Counted from the first letter of the stretch, positions 34,720-43,379 are shown. The stretch is DNA of 64,000 bases from an uncultured Chlorobiaceae bacterium (GCA_903994455.1 CAJEXI010000005.1:1-64000), one strand, 5' to 3'. The notes: generated by a model not told the origin, from the letters alone. Numbers and translations: made by a program.

Positions 34720-35717
34720 TCATGAAAAAGTCATTACGTAATCCTTCCCAAAACCGTCCAAGATTTTGCAGACATCTTCTTCAAGGGTTTTGATAGTTCT
34801 CGTCTTGAATTCCATCAATTCATACTTCACCTTGTGCCAATACTTTTCAATGCGATTGAGTTCTGGACTGTAAGGCGGCAGAAAATAAAGCTTCAGTCCC
34901 TTTTGAGCCAGCGCCTGCAACATCGGCTGAACGGCCTTCGCTTTATGAAATGAAGCATTATCCAGAATGACGGTTAAAGACTTGCCCACGTACTTCATCA
35001 GCAGCTCAAGAAACTCGGTAAACAGTATTGAATTTGTTGTTTTCCACTGAGTAACTGAGTACAAATCCCCCGTAGAGAGCATGGCACCGATGACATTCAG
35101 GCGTTTTCCCCGATTGGCATCAATCTTGTGACATTTGCCTATAGGTGTCCAAGCACTGCGGTTTGGCTGGGCCAGTGCAAAACCAGTTTCATCCACATAG
35201 GCTATGGTGATTTCGTCACGTTCGGCTTGCGCTACCATCTCTTCGATTTCTAACTCTGCTTGTCTAAACCTGACTTCATCTCTTTTTTTTTTAAGCTATG
35301 ACGTGTACGTTTCCAGATAGTGCCAAGTGCTTTCAACGCATTACGCACGGTGCCAACGCTCACTTCTACATCGCACTCTTCCTTTAACCGGCCCACTATC
35401 GCTGGGGCTGTCAGCGCTTCCTCTTTCGTCCAAATCTTGATCTGTTCAAGGTGAATTGCGTTCAGTTTCGGAGGTGCGCCGCTTCGATGCACGTCATATA
35501 AAAACGCAAACCCTTTTAATAACCAGTTCTTACGCCGATCGTAAACCGTATCGATATTCAGGTCTTGCAACACCACTATGGCATTTGCACTCAACCCATC
35601 GTCGAAATATAACAGTGTTTGAGCCCGATGACGTGCTCGCCAATCTCTTCCTTTTGCCACAACTTCTTGTAGCTTTGAACGATCGTCGGAAGATAACTCC
35701 AAGTTACTTAACTTCAT
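34720..35717 (-). mobile_element. IS630-family transposase gene, read through a -1 frameshift
   Basis: Two frames form one transposase. The first (35717-35250, 155 residues) has the HTH part: VVAKGRDWRARHRAQTLLYFDDGLSANAI, then GAPPKLNAIHLEQI. At its end a run of ten A residues (minus strand; 35292-35283) lets a -1 slip continue as KRDEVRFRQAELEIEEMVAQ into the second frame (35238-34720, 172 residues). That frame carries the DDE catalytic triad: IAYVDETGFAL, TVILDNASFHKA and PPYSPELNRIEKYW. Programmed frameshifting on A runs is known in IS630. I did not find clear terminal inverted repeats, so the exact element ends are unset. Confidence 0.88.
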
Positions 35718-36309
35718 GATTTACAAGGGCAGGTGGTTCTGTCTACATTCTTGCCCTTATATTACGGAATAATTTGTTGTCGGACGCTTATCAATTGCCC
35801 TTTCACTTATCAGAATTTGACCTGCCTCTTGTTGAAAAAGGCCCGGCTTGTTTTGTACATTGCTCTTTGAGTAATACCTGCCATCACCTTTTGCAGAGAG
35901 TGGCCTGGTTGCTATCGAACAATGGGGGCATCCATGATTTCAGATACACTGTGGATACAGCGGTTTAACCATTTCCTGAAAGCTTTTGCACAATTGGAAG
36001 AGGCGACCTCTCCATTTTCGCCGATATCAGCGACCCCGATGTTGCTGATCACATCAGGCGCATTGGTGCTGCTTGCTATGCGCGGGCCAATGAGTCAATC
36101 AACCATGCAGAAGACCGATAGAGCTTTCGCCTCTTGCGGCTAACCTTACTGGTCTGTTGCTTAGATTGCCTGAATGTGTTCATTTTTTTCACCGAACTCT
36201 ACAACAAGTTCAGGGCGAGGCGTGCAGAGAGAGTGCGCTTGCCCATTGTCAGCACAGATTGGTTATGATTTCAATTTAAAAAAAAGGCCGTCAACAGAAG
36301 GCAACGATT
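35718..36309. other. Region next to the IS630 element without a full gene
   Basis: About 590 bases. Plus-strand frames contain protein-like patches, for example SLSNTCHHLLQRVAWLLSNNGG (about 35860-35930) and SIFADISDPDVADHIRRIGA (about 36010-36070), but in different frames with stops between. This looks like a decayed gene, perhaps hit by the insertion. I do not recognise it. The last 100 bases probably hold the promoter of the antiporter gene. Confidence 0.35.
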
Positions 36310-37668
36310 ATGATTTTAGCTGTTCAGGCATCAAACCAAATTCCGCCAGTGTGGCTTCTGGCTCCTTTTGCGACTCTTTTGCTCATGATCGCGACAGGCC
36401 CCCTCCTGTTCCATCGCTTTTGGGAGCGGCACTATCCGATAATTTCGACAGGGCTTGGTGTTCTTGTGGCGGGTTACTATGGAGTCGCCATGGAAAACGG
36501 GCTGGATGTTTTGGAACATACTCTTGAAGAGTACCTCTCTTTTATTGCCCTGATCTCATCCCTGTTTATTGTATCCGGTGGAATATTGATCAGGATAGAA
36601 CGGAGAGGAACTCCCCTGACTAATGCTTTACTGCTTTTTGTTGGAGCCCTGATTTCAAATCTGGTCGGAACAACCGGAGCCTCCATGCTGCTCATACGTC
36701 CCTATATGCGCATCAATCAAGGGCGTCTCAAAGCATTTCATATTGTCTTTTTCATTTTCATTATCAGTAATATCGGCGGTACGCTTACTCCAATCGGCGA
36801 TCCCCCCTTGTTTCTTGGTTTTTTAAAAGGTGTGCCATTTTTCTGGGTATTGCCAAAAGTATGGCTGCCGTGGATTATTGCCGTGGGTGTCCTGCTTCTC
36901 ATTTTCGTAATACTTGATGCAAGGGCGGGAAATGTTGAACTCAAGGGAGCTACAGTAAACGGCGGTGTGAGGATTACAGGCAAAAGAAATTTCGTTTTTC
37001 TCGCGATGATCGTTACTGCGGTTTTTCTTGATCCGGCGGTGATTGCAGGGTTTCCAAGTCTTCAGGAGCTTTTTCATCTGCCATTCGGTATCCGGGAGGT
37101 GATTATGTCTGTCGTCGCCATTACTGCATATAAATTCTCAAATCGTGAGGCCTTTAAGGGCAATGAATTCAACTTTGAGCCCATCAAGGAGGTTGCGTTC
37201 CTTTTTATTGGCATCTTTGCAACAATGATTCCGGCTCTTGAACTTATTGGAGACTACGCTTCAAAACATGCCACCGAATTTTCTGTATCACGCTTTTACT
37301 GGATGACAGGGGCTCTTTCCGCACTGCTTGATAACGCTCCGACTTACATGAATTTCTTGGCCGGTGCTTTGGGAAAGTTTGGGCTGGATATCGCCACTCC
37401 AAAAGAGATACACCTCTTTGCTGAAGGCCTTGCCTCCCCGGTGCAGGGAGATGTCACCTCAGACATTTATCTTGCGGCGATTTCGGTTGCGGCGGTCTTT
37501 TTTGGGGCAATAACCTATATCGGTAACGCCCCAAACTTTATGGTAAAAAACATTGCTGCCCAGAGTGATGTGGAGGTTCCGGATTTTCTGGAGTACATTT
37601 TCAAATACTCGCTGCCGATACTGCTTCCTTTATTTACTCTCTTATGGCTCCTGTTTTTTAATTATTGA
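36310..37668 (+). CDS. nhaD: NhaD-like sodium/proton antiporter
   Basis: A 452-residue polytopic membrane protein with about 11-12 hydrophobic segments. It has the ion-transporter family features SLFIVSGGILIRIERRGTP, NLVGTTGASMLLIRP, and FVFIISNIGGTLTPIGDPPLFLGFLKG-type sequence (here FFIFIISNIGGTLTPIGDPP), plus the second repeat region ALSALLDNAPTYMNFLAGAL, with TGALSA and DNAPTY near the ion site, typical of NhaD proteins. It exchanges sodium for protons. Some relatives are citrate or arsenite transporters, but the Asp-rich DNAPTY motif favours NhaD. Confidence 0.85.
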   Translation: MILAVQASNQIPPVWLLAPFATLLLMIATGPLLFHRFWERHYPIISTGLGVLVAGYYGVAMENGLDVLEHTLEEYLSFIALISSLFIVSGGILIRIERRGTPLTNALLLFVGALISNLVGTTGASMLLIRPYMRINQGRLKAFHIVFFIFIISNIGGTLTPIGDPPLFLGFLKGVPFFWVLPKVWLPWIIAVGVLLLIFVILDARAGNVELKGATVNGGVRITGKRNFVFLAMIVTAVFLDPAVIAGFPSLQELFHLPFGIREVIMSVVAITAYKFSNREAFKGNEFNFEPIKEVAFLFIGIFATMIPALELIGDYASKHATEFSVSRFYWMTGALSALLDNAPTYMNFLAGALGKFGLDIATPKEIHLFAEGLASPVQGDVTSDIYLAAISVAAVFFGAITYIGNAPNFMVKNIAAQSDVEVPDFLEYIFKYSLPILLPLFTLLWLLFFNY

Positions 37669-37700
37669 GAGAAGGCCGTTCATCAACAACACAAAAAACC

Positions 37701-38087
37701 ATGAAAAGCTTTATTACTGCAATCAACAATGGGGAACATGGGTTTGTTCTCAAAAACTCTGTTTTTTTACCGTTTCATTGTGAAATCATCAGCATCTGGA
37801 TTGGGAAGGAGATGTCGTTCATCTCAACACCTGACGTCATTACTGATCTTGGTGATCCTGGTGTTCTCCTGATCAGAGAGGGGGAATCCTACACCAATCT
37901 TGTTTTCAGAAAATGGAATGATCTTCCGAAAGAGCTTGGTCACCATAGCGGGCATATCATTCTGCATGCGGCCGAAAAAGGCGCAAATATTTTCAGCAAA
38001 GAGAACCTGCATTACATCAGGATTGGTTTTCATGACCATACAAAAGAGCTTTCTCTTGAAATTATTGATAACCCATTTGACCTGTGA
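37701..38087 (+). CDS. Small conserved-looking hypothetical protein
   Basis: A 128-residue soluble protein from the ATG at 37701; the frame opens at 37665 but the first 12 codons overlap the end of nhaD's downstream sequence. Start MKSFITAINNGEHGFVLKNS, middle VLLIREGESYTNLVFRKWNDL, end RIGFHDHTKELSLEIIDNPFDL. No recognised domain. It follows the antiporter by about 30 bases and could be co-transcribed with it. Confidence 0.55.
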   Translation: MKSFITAINNGEHGFVLKNSVFLPFHCEIISIWIGKEMSFISTPDVITDLGDPGVLLIREGESYTNLVFRKWNDLPKELGHHSGHIILHAAEKGANIFSKENLHYIRIGFHDHTKELSLEIIDNPFDL

Positions 38088-38152
38088 TTATTCCGCCCCC
38101 CATCACTACTTGTTTCAACTTTTTTGTTGACTCTATCATACGATAGTCTTTA

Positions 38153-39148
38153 TTACCCTCCGATTTCTGACATACTTGTTCTGCCGGAATCTTTGGCGGA
38201 ATGCTTTCCGTCCAGGGGTTTCTGGGCCACTGCTTTTCGGAACAGATCGGCGATCGATTCGTGGCTGGCATTGCTACGGAGCAGTGGCAACAGCTTCACC
38301 CCCTTTTGATCATAAAGACAACTGATGATGGTGCCATCAGAGGTAAGACGGATCTTGTTGCACTGGCTGCAGAAATTTCTTGTAAATGCAGGAATAATGG
38401 CAATTGAGCCTTTATGATCAGGCAAGAGATAGCTGAAATACTGGGTTGAGTGGCCCCTGATGGTCTGAAGCCCGGAGTAATTACTTTTCAGAAACTCCTG
38501 AATTTTATCGGCGCTGAAAAATTTTCCGGTACGCCAGATTTGATGGTCGTCAAAGGGTTGCAGCTCCAGAAATCGAACGGTGACGGCGTGCTCTCTGGCA
38601 AGGTCAACAAATCGCAAAATTTCATCGCTATTGATGTCCCGCATCAGAACCACGTTGAGTTTTGTGGGAATAACAGCCATTGCAAGAAGGTTGTCGAGAT
38701 TACGGCGCACTCGACGATAAACATCTCTTCTTGTTATGGTATGATATCGTTCGCGATCAAGAGTGTCAATGCTGAAATTAATGGCATCGAGACCTGCATC
38801 AACAAGACGAGGAAGAAAACTGTCGAGCAGCATGCCGTTGGTTGTCAGGTTCACCGTTTTTATGCCTGCAATTTTTTTTGCTTCACGAACCAATTCTACA
38901 ATATCCATGCGCAAAAGAGGTTCCCCACCGGTAAAGCGCACCTTTGTGACTCCAAGAGTGGCAAGCACCTTGATGATGGTCATGATCTCCAGCTTGCTCA
39001 GTTGAGAACGTGCATCGGTACTCTCCTGATGCGCCTCACTCATGCAGTAGGAGCATCTCAGGTTGCAATGCGACGTGACGGCGATACGCACATAATCTAT
39101 AGGTCGGTGAAACGTATCGACAAGGGAACGCTGAAGGGTACTGCTCAT
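38153..39148 (-). CDS. moaA: GTP 3',8-cyclase (molybdenum cofactor biosynthesis)
   Basis: From the ATG at 39148 (MSSTLQRSLVDTFHRP) this is 331 residues; the frame is open 18 codons further. It carries the radical SAM cluster motif CNLRCSYC, the AdoMet motif FTGGEPLLR, NLTTNGMLL, and the C-terminal second iron-sulfur site FCSQCNKIRLTSDGTIISCLY. MoaA converts GTP to the first intermediate of molybdopterin with MoaC. The usual MoaA tail of two Gly (needed for the radical reaction) is present as EIGG at the C-terminus. It lies near the ModE-type regulator. Confidence 0.94.
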   Translation of the reverse strand: MSSTLQRSLVDTFHRPIDYVRIAVTSHCNLRCSYCMSEAHQESTDARSQLSKLEIMTIIKVLATLGVTKVRFTGGEPLLRMDIVELVREAKKIAGIKTVNLTTNGMLLDSFLPRLVDAGLDAINFSIDTLDRERYHTITRRDVYRRVRRNLDNLLAMAVIPTKLNVVLMRDINSDEILRFVDLAREHAVTVRFLELQPFDDHQIWRTGKFFSADKIQEFLKSNYSGLQTIRGHSTQYFSYLLPDHKGSIAIIPAFTRNFCSQCNKIRLTSDGTIISCLYDQKGVKLLPLLRSNASHESIADLFRKAVAQKPLDGKHSAKDSGRTSMSEIGG

Positions 39149-39236
39149 ACTGAAAAAAAAAGCATCATGAAGAAAAAGGCACCGCTCTTTTTTGATGAGC
39201 AAGCGCCTTTTCCAATATAAGAAGCATTACCGACAG

Positions 39237-39375
39237 TTACTTTGTGGTAACATCGTTGTTCGACAAAAGACTTACCGTTTTAATGGCATCATCGAGTTTG
39301 CCGGTATATTTTTTTACCCCCACTTTTGTGCCCTTGTACCAGGGTATTGTTGTTTTTGGATCGGTGTAGGATGAA
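39237..39375 (-). pseudogene. C-terminal remnant of an unrecognised gene
   Basis: A minus-strand frame of about 45 residues (SSYTDPKTTIPWYKGTKVGV ... LDDAIKTVSLLSNN) ends at a stop at 39237. It reads as the end of a soluble protein. Upstream it is cut off by the GC-rich hairpin repeats at 39386-39449. It lies between moaA and the ModE-type gene. No family recognised. Confidence 0.4.
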
Positions 39376-39385
39376 AATGAACCCT

Positions 39386-39449
39386 CCCCGCCGCAAGCGG
39401 AGGGGTATCTGGCGTTAGAAAAACTTAACATACTTCACCGCAAGCGGTG
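39386..39449. repeat. Two hairpins with a shared CCGCAAGCGG core
   Basis: Two stem-loops with identical loops CAAG. The first (39386-39405) pairs CCCC-g-CCG with CGG-a-GGGG. The second (39436-39449) pairs CACCG with CGGTG. Two close hairpins sharing a loop are typical of REP elements or of the subterminal hairpins of IS200/IS605 elements. No transposase is present. This may be a non-autonomous remnant. Confidence 0.45.
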
Positions 39450-39692
39450 GGAAATTCAACCCTGAGAGATTAAAAATTATCACCAACGATTTTGAGCGAT
39501 TTATTGTAAATTATTTCATATAATGTTAATTTTAATCATATTTTAAGGTTCTGAAAAGCAAAGGAATGCGTCGGTCATCAAGCCGCATTCTGGCTGCGTG
39601 AATCGTGCATTTATGGGAATTTTTTCGGCTACGAACATTGTTTGAAGAGTAACGGGGCAAGTAGCCATAGCCAGTCAAAAAGGAGAACCGGA

Positions 39693-40502
39693 GTGACATG
39701 CAGTAAAGAGTTGATCGGCCTTGAAGGGTCTGTCTGGTTTCAGAAGGCCGAGAACAAGTTTCTTGGCGGAGACCGGATTGCTCTGCTGGAAAAAATCGAT
39801 GAGCTCGGCTCAATCAGCAGCGCGGCAAAAGCTGTCGGTATCAGCTACAAAACGGCATGGCATTTGGTCAACATGATGAATAATCTTTCAGAAAAGCCGC
39901 TGGTTGACCGCGTAACAGGCGGAAAAGGTGGTGGTGGCACCATGTTGACCAAAGAGGGCAACAAAGTTATTGAACAGTTTCTTGTGGTGCAGGAAGAGCA
40001 CAGGAAGTTTCTTCAGAATCTCGGAGATCGTCTCGGAGAGAGCGATCATCTTTATCAATTTCTTAAAAGAATAGCCATGAAAATCAGTGCGCGCAACATT
40101 TTTTCTGGGACGGTGGAAAAAATCGTCAAGGGGGCAGTCAATGCTGAAGTTGTCCTTCTGCTCAGTGGTGGCAACCGTATTGTCGCCATTATCACCAATG
40201 GTTCCGTTGATAACCTGGAACTTAAAGAGGGCTTGAATGCCTATGCCATCATCAAGGCGAGTTCAATTATTATCGGCCAGGAGCTGCACGAGGCTAAAAT
40301 AAGTACGAGAAATATCTTGCCAGGCATCATCAGCAAGCTTATCGAAGGACCGGTCAGTACGGAAGTTGATGTCGAAATTGGTGGCGGGAATGTTATTTCT
40401 GCCGTTATTACCCATGGCAGTTCAGAGAAGATGTCACTGAAAGAGGGTGACCATGCCTGCGCAGCTTTCAAGGCCTCAAGCGTTATCATCGGGATAAGCT
40501 GA
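39693..40502 (+). CDS. modE: ModE-type molybdate-dependent transcriptional regulator
   Basis: The GTG at 39693 is preceded by AGGAGAACCGGA, giving 269 residues. The N-terminal winged helix resembles ModE: GDRIALLEKIDELGSISSAAKAVGISYKTAWHLVNMMN. The C-terminal half holds two Mop domains in tandem, each with an ARNI/TRNI...G(T/I)V start and KASSIIIG/KASSVIIG end (SARNIFSGTVEKIVKGAVNAEV and STRNILPGIISKLIEGPVSTEV). Molybdate binding to the Mop pair should drive DNA binding. The box before modA is a likely target. It is separated from modABC by about 11 kb. Confidence 0.93.
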   Translation: MTCSKELIGLEGSVWFQKAENKFLGGDRIALLEKIDELGSISSAAKAVGISYKTAWHLVNMMNNLSEKPLVDRVTGGKGGGGTMLTKEGNKVIEQFLVVQEEHRKFLQNLGDRLGESDHLYQFLKRIAMKISARNIFSGTVEKIVKGAVNAEVVLLLSGGNRIVAIITNGSVDNLELKEGLNAYAIIKASSIIIGQELHEAKISTRNILPGIISKLIEGPVSTEVDVEIGGGNVISAVITHGSSEKMSLKEGDHACAAFKASSVIIGIS

Positions 40503-40556
40503 GCTCCTGAATCATAAAAAAACGCAAGATTTTTTTTGGAAAGTTTCAGAAAAATG

Positions 40557-40586
40557 GTTAACAATCGTTAACGCTTAACGAATAAT
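40557..40586 (+). promoter_or_regulatory. Palindromic GTTAAC repeats ahead of the sulfur operon
   Basis: GTTAAC occurs at 40557-40562 and 40567-40572 (each palindromic, 4 bases apart), with TTAACG at 40575-40580 and an AATAAT -10-like hexamer at 40581-40586, about 10 bases before the leader ATG. The repeated half-sites suggest a regulator site overlapping the promoter. No regulator is assigned. The response regulator at 42617 is one candidate. Confidence 0.35.
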
Positions 40587-40595
40587 GTTTGACTT

Positions 40596-40697
40596 ATGAA
40601 TTCAGGGACATCAAAAAATTTCACAACGAACTGCTGCTGTTGCCGATGGCCGCGCTTTTCTGACACTGGGATATCGGGGGAGAAGATCGTTACTTGA
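40596..40697 (+). CDS. Leader peptide with four consecutive Cys codons
   Basis: A 33-codon frame from ATG 40596 to TGA 40697 reads MNSGTSKNFTTN, then CCCC (codons TGC TGC TGT TGC, 40632-40643), then RWPRFSDTG and ISGEKIVT. Four Cys in a row in a short frame upstream of a terminator and of cysteine/methionine genes is the hallmark of a leader peptide read as a cysteine gauge. If charged tRNA-Cys is scarce, the ribosome stalls here. Poly-Cys leaders are known in actinobacteria. Its translation is inferred; no strong Shine-Dalgarno is seen. Confidence 0.6.
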   Translation: MNSGTSKNFTTNCCCCRWPRFSDTGISGEKIVT

Positions 40698-40751
40698 ATT
40701 CATGAAGTACAATCTTGCAGACCGGCTCTGAATGTCAGAGTCGGTTTTTTT
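40659..40751 (+). terminator. Attenuator: intrinsic terminator with competing upstream pairing
   Basis: The terminator pairs CCGGCTCTGA (40722-40731) with TCAGAGTCGG (40735-40744), a 10-base-pair stem with one G-U and a 3-base loop, followed by seven T. The sequence TCTGACA at 40659-40665 inside the leader frame is fully complementary to TGTCAGA at 40733-40739, covering the loop and 3' arm, so it can form an antiterminator. A ribosome stalled on the Cys codons leaves 40659-40665 free. A ribosome reaching the stop at 40697 covers that arm and lets the terminator form. The logic matches amino-acid attenuators. Confidence 0.65.
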
Positions 40752-40794
40752 ATTTTTAATCGGATCTTCAACAACAAATAAATTCATCGTAGTC

Positions 40795-41268
40795 ATGTCA
40801 GCAAACGCAACCATAACATGCACAGGCATACCCTTACCAATAGTAAAACTGAATCGCATCGTCTTGCTCATCGGCATCCTTGCCGCCATGGTGTTCCAGC
40901 AGCCAATAGTGACCTCAGTACTGTTTTTTATCATCCTTTTCTCAGTACTGTTCGGAAGACAAGGCAGCCTCATTTTTTTCATCGGATCGCGCCTTTTTGC
41001 CAAACAAAACAAGGATGCGGCCACTGAAGACCCGAGACTCATGCGATTCAATAACTCAATTGCTGCAATTCTGCTCGGAGGGGCCCAGATCGCCTTCATT
41101 TCAGGCGCACCTTTTGTCGGCTGGATCTTTTCTGGAATAGTTGCTGTTGCCGCCACCATTGCGCTGGCTGGCTTCTGCTTCGGCTGCGCCCTGTTCTACC
41201 AGTTCAATCTGCAGCGCTTCAGGCTCTTCGGAAACAGGGTGCCGATCAACGAACAAAGGACTGCATAA
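40795..41268 (+). CDS. DUF4395-family membrane protein
   Basis: From ATG 40795 this is 157 residues. It shows the family hallmarks: an early pair of helices (VLLIGILAAMVF, SVLFFIILFSVLFG), the DPRLMRFNNSIAAILLGGAQI stretch, and the last helix with GFCFGCALFYQFNL. DUF4395 proteins occur beside sulfur-transfer genes and have a conserved Cys pair (here FCFGC), which could take part in thiol chemistry. First full gene after the leader attenuator and upstream of metY, so probably part of the sulfur operon. Confidence 0.75.
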   Translation: MSANATITCTGIPLPIVKLNRIVLLIGILAAMVFQQPIVTSVLFFIILFSVLFGRQGSLIFFIGSRLFAKQNKDAATEDPRLMRFNNSIAAILLGGAQIAFISGAPFVGWIFSGIVAVAATIALAGFCFGCALFYQFNLQRFRLFGNRVPINEQRTA

Positions 41269-41312
41269 GATTTTATTATCCACATCACCATTTAATAAGG
41301 AGAGGAATTAAT

Positions 41313-42614
41313 ATGAGTTCAGAAAACTATCGCTTTGAAACGCTTGCCCTTCACGCAGGCCAGCCCGTTGACGCAACACTCTCGCGTGGAGTGCCGGTCT
41401 ATCGCACGACCTCCTATCTTTTCAAGAGCACCGAACATGCCGCAAACCTTTTTGCATTGAAGGAGCTTGGCAACATCTATACCCGGCTGATGAACCCGAC
41501 TACCGATACACTCGAGCAACGGGTCACACAGCTTGAAGGCGGAGCGGCCTCGGTTGCCGTCGCATCGGGCACTGCGGCAATTTTCAATACCATCATTACC
41601 CTTGCTGAGGCAGGCGACAACATTGTTGCTGCCAACAACCTTTACGGCGGCACCTATACCCAGTTCGATGCCATCCTCCCGAAACTTGGTATCAACGTCA
41701 CCTTTGTTGATCCAAAAGATCCTGCCAATTTTGAAACCGCAATTACAGAAAAAACAAGAGCCCTCTTCATTGAAACCATCGGCAACCCTGTGCTCGACTA
41801 CACCGACGTCAGGGCCATTGCCGAGGTCGCGCACCGCAACGGCCTGCCGCTGATTGTCGATGCAACCTTCACTACCCCTTACCTCCTTAAAACTATCGAC
41901 CTTGGTGCCGATATTGTCATCAACTCCCTGACCAAATGGCTTGGAGGGCACGGGGCTGGCATCGGAGGCATTATTACTGATGCAGGACGTTTCAACTGGA
42001 GTGGCGGACACCATCCACTCTTTACCGAAGCAGACGACAATTACCACGGTCTGCGCTGGGCTCTTGACTTGCCGGAACCTCTTGCACCAATCGCATTCGC
42101 CCTTCGCTTCCGTACCGTGCCACTCAGGAATCTCGGTGCCTGCATAGCGCCTGACAATGCGTGGATACTACTGCAAGGCATTGAAACTCTGCCTGTCAGG
42201 ATGGCCCGTCATTCCGAAAATGCACTGAAGGTTGCCGAACATCTTGCACAGCATCCCGGAGTTGCATGGGTTCGCTATCCCGGTTTGAACAATGACCCCT
42301 CTTACCCAAAAGCTTCAAAAGATTTGAAGAACGGGTTTGGCGGCATGGTTGTCTTTGGAGTCAAGGGTGGTTACGATGCTGCCGTGGAGATTATCGACAA
42401 CATCAAACTCTTTTCACACCTGGCCAACGTCGGCGATGCCAAGAGCCTGATCCTCCATCCGGCAAGCACCTCGCACAGCCAGTTGACGGAAGAACAACAA
42501 CAGCAAAGCGGGCTTTCACCTGACCTGATACGCCTCTCCATCGGTCTTGAACATCCTGACGACCTGATTGAGGCTCTTGATGAGGCACTTCAGAGGGTAG
42601 CAACAAAACCGTAA
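41313..42614 (+). CDS. metY: O-acetylhomoserine sulfhydrylase (aminocarboxypropyltransferase)
   Basis: A 433-residue PLP enzyme of the Cys/Met metabolism family, long form typical of MetY. Visible are YRFETLALHAGQPVD, RGVPVYRTTSYLFKSTEHAANLF, LYGGTYTQFDAILPKLG, the PLP lysine in SLTKWLGGHG (K208) and NAKSLILHPASTSHSQL-like sequence (here GDAKSLILHPASTSHSQLT). It makes homocysteine from O-acetylhomoserine and sulfide. The preceding AGGAGAGG (41299-41306) is a good ribosome site. It sits in the sulfur operon, after the cysteine leader, and the response regulator follows after 2 bases. Confidence 0.93.
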   Translation: MSSENYRFETLALHAGQPVDATLSRGVPVYRTTSYLFKSTEHAANLFALKELGNIYTRLMNPTTDTLEQRVTQLEGGAASVAVASGTAAIFNTIITLAEAGDNIVAANNLYGGTYTQFDAILPKLGINVTFVDPKDPANFETAITEKTRALFIETIGNPVLDYTDVRAIAEVAHRNGLPLIVDATFTTPYLLKTIDLGADIVINSLTKWLGGHGAGIGGIITDAGRFNWSGGHHPLFTEADDNYHGLRWALDLPEPLAPIAFALRFRTVPLRNLGACIAPDNAWILLQGIETLPVRMARHSENALKVAEHLAQHPGVAWVRYPGLNNDPSYPKASKDLKNGFGGMVVFGVKGGYDAAVEIIDNIKLFSHLANVGDAKSLILHPASTSHSQLTEEQQQQSGLSPDLIRLSIGLEHPDDLIEALDEALQRVATKP

Positions 42615-42616
42615 CC

Positions 42617-43270
42617 ATGAAAAACGAATACAAGAACATCTCTGTTGTCCTTGCTGATACACAGTTTTTAACCAATGAAGCGATTCACTCAATCTTGAGC
42701 CACCTTTTCAAGGCATTCTATACCGTATCGACAAAGGCTGATTTGCTGCAGTATCTGCAAAAAGAGACAATTTCGCTCCTTATCACCGATTATATCCTGT
42801 TCGATTTTGACTCAGTCAGCGAACTTGGTGACTTGAAAAAACAGTATCCGGGAATGGGAGTCGTTGTCTTGAAGAATACAATCAATAACACAACCATAAA
42901 AGAGTTGAATGATATTGGCATTCAAAATATTGTCTTAAAAACCGATGATCGTGAAGAGATTTTTCACGCCATTGATGCTGCCTTGAAAGGGAAAAAATAT
43001 TATTCAGGGGAGGTGCTGGATATTCTTCTGAAAAAGGAGACCGCTTTTGAAGATGCCAGCATCCTTACCACTTCTGAAATCGAAATCGTTCGCTTGATTT
43101 CGGGTGGGCTGTCGACAAAAGAAATTGCTGTAAAAAAACATAATAGTTTTCATACGGTCATGACACACAGAAAAAATATTTTCCGAAAACTTGGCGTTTC
43201 AAGCAGCCCGGAACTTCTCATGTACGCCATAAAAGCAGGCTTAATTGACAATATCGAATACCATATCTGA
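42617..43270 (+). CDS. LuxR/NarL-type response regulator
   Basis: A 217-residue two-domain regulator. The receiver domain (1-120) starts ISVVLADTQFLTNEAI (acidic pocket Asp), with a likely phosphorylation Asp in LLITDYILFDFD and a conserved Lys in NIVLKTDD. The C-terminal DNA-binding domain has LTTSEIEIVRLISGGLSTKEIAVKKHNSFHTVMTHRKNIFRKLGV, the LuxR HTH. No sensor kinase gene is adjacent. Only 2 bases separate it from metY, so it belongs to the same transcript and might regulate the sulfur operon. Confidence 0.9.
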   Translation: MKNEYKNISVVLADTQFLTNEAIHSILSHLFKAFYTVSTKADLLQYLQKETISLLITDYILFDFDSVSELGDLKKQYPGMGVVVLKNTINNTTIKELNDIGIQNIVLKTDDREEIFHAIDAALKGKKYYSGEVLDILLKKETAFEDASILTTSEIEIVRLISGGLSTKEIAVKKHNSFHTVMTHRKNIFRKLGVSSSPELLMYAIKAGLIDNIEYHI

Positions 43271-43379
43271 TTTATACCGTATTGTCGGTATATAAGATGC
43301 CGTAATTGCGCTATTTGGATTACCACAATTATTGATGATGTTCAGGTTCGTTTTAACCAATAAATAACTACCTACAATT

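Noticed and set aside
34690..35800. Terminal inverted repeats of the IS630 element
   Set aside because: I compared both flanks and found no convincing matching inverted ends, so element boundaries were not called.
40560..40760. SAM riboswitch before the metY operon
   Set aside because: The conserved SAM-I core sequences are not present. The Cys-codon leader with terminator explains the structure better.
40611..41159. Minus-strand frame across the leader and DUF4395 gene
   Set aside because: It is antisense to a recognisable membrane protein and to the attenuator; its sequence has no family features.
41319..42047. Long minus-strand frame inside metY
   Set aside because: Shadow of the metY coding sequence on the opposite strand.
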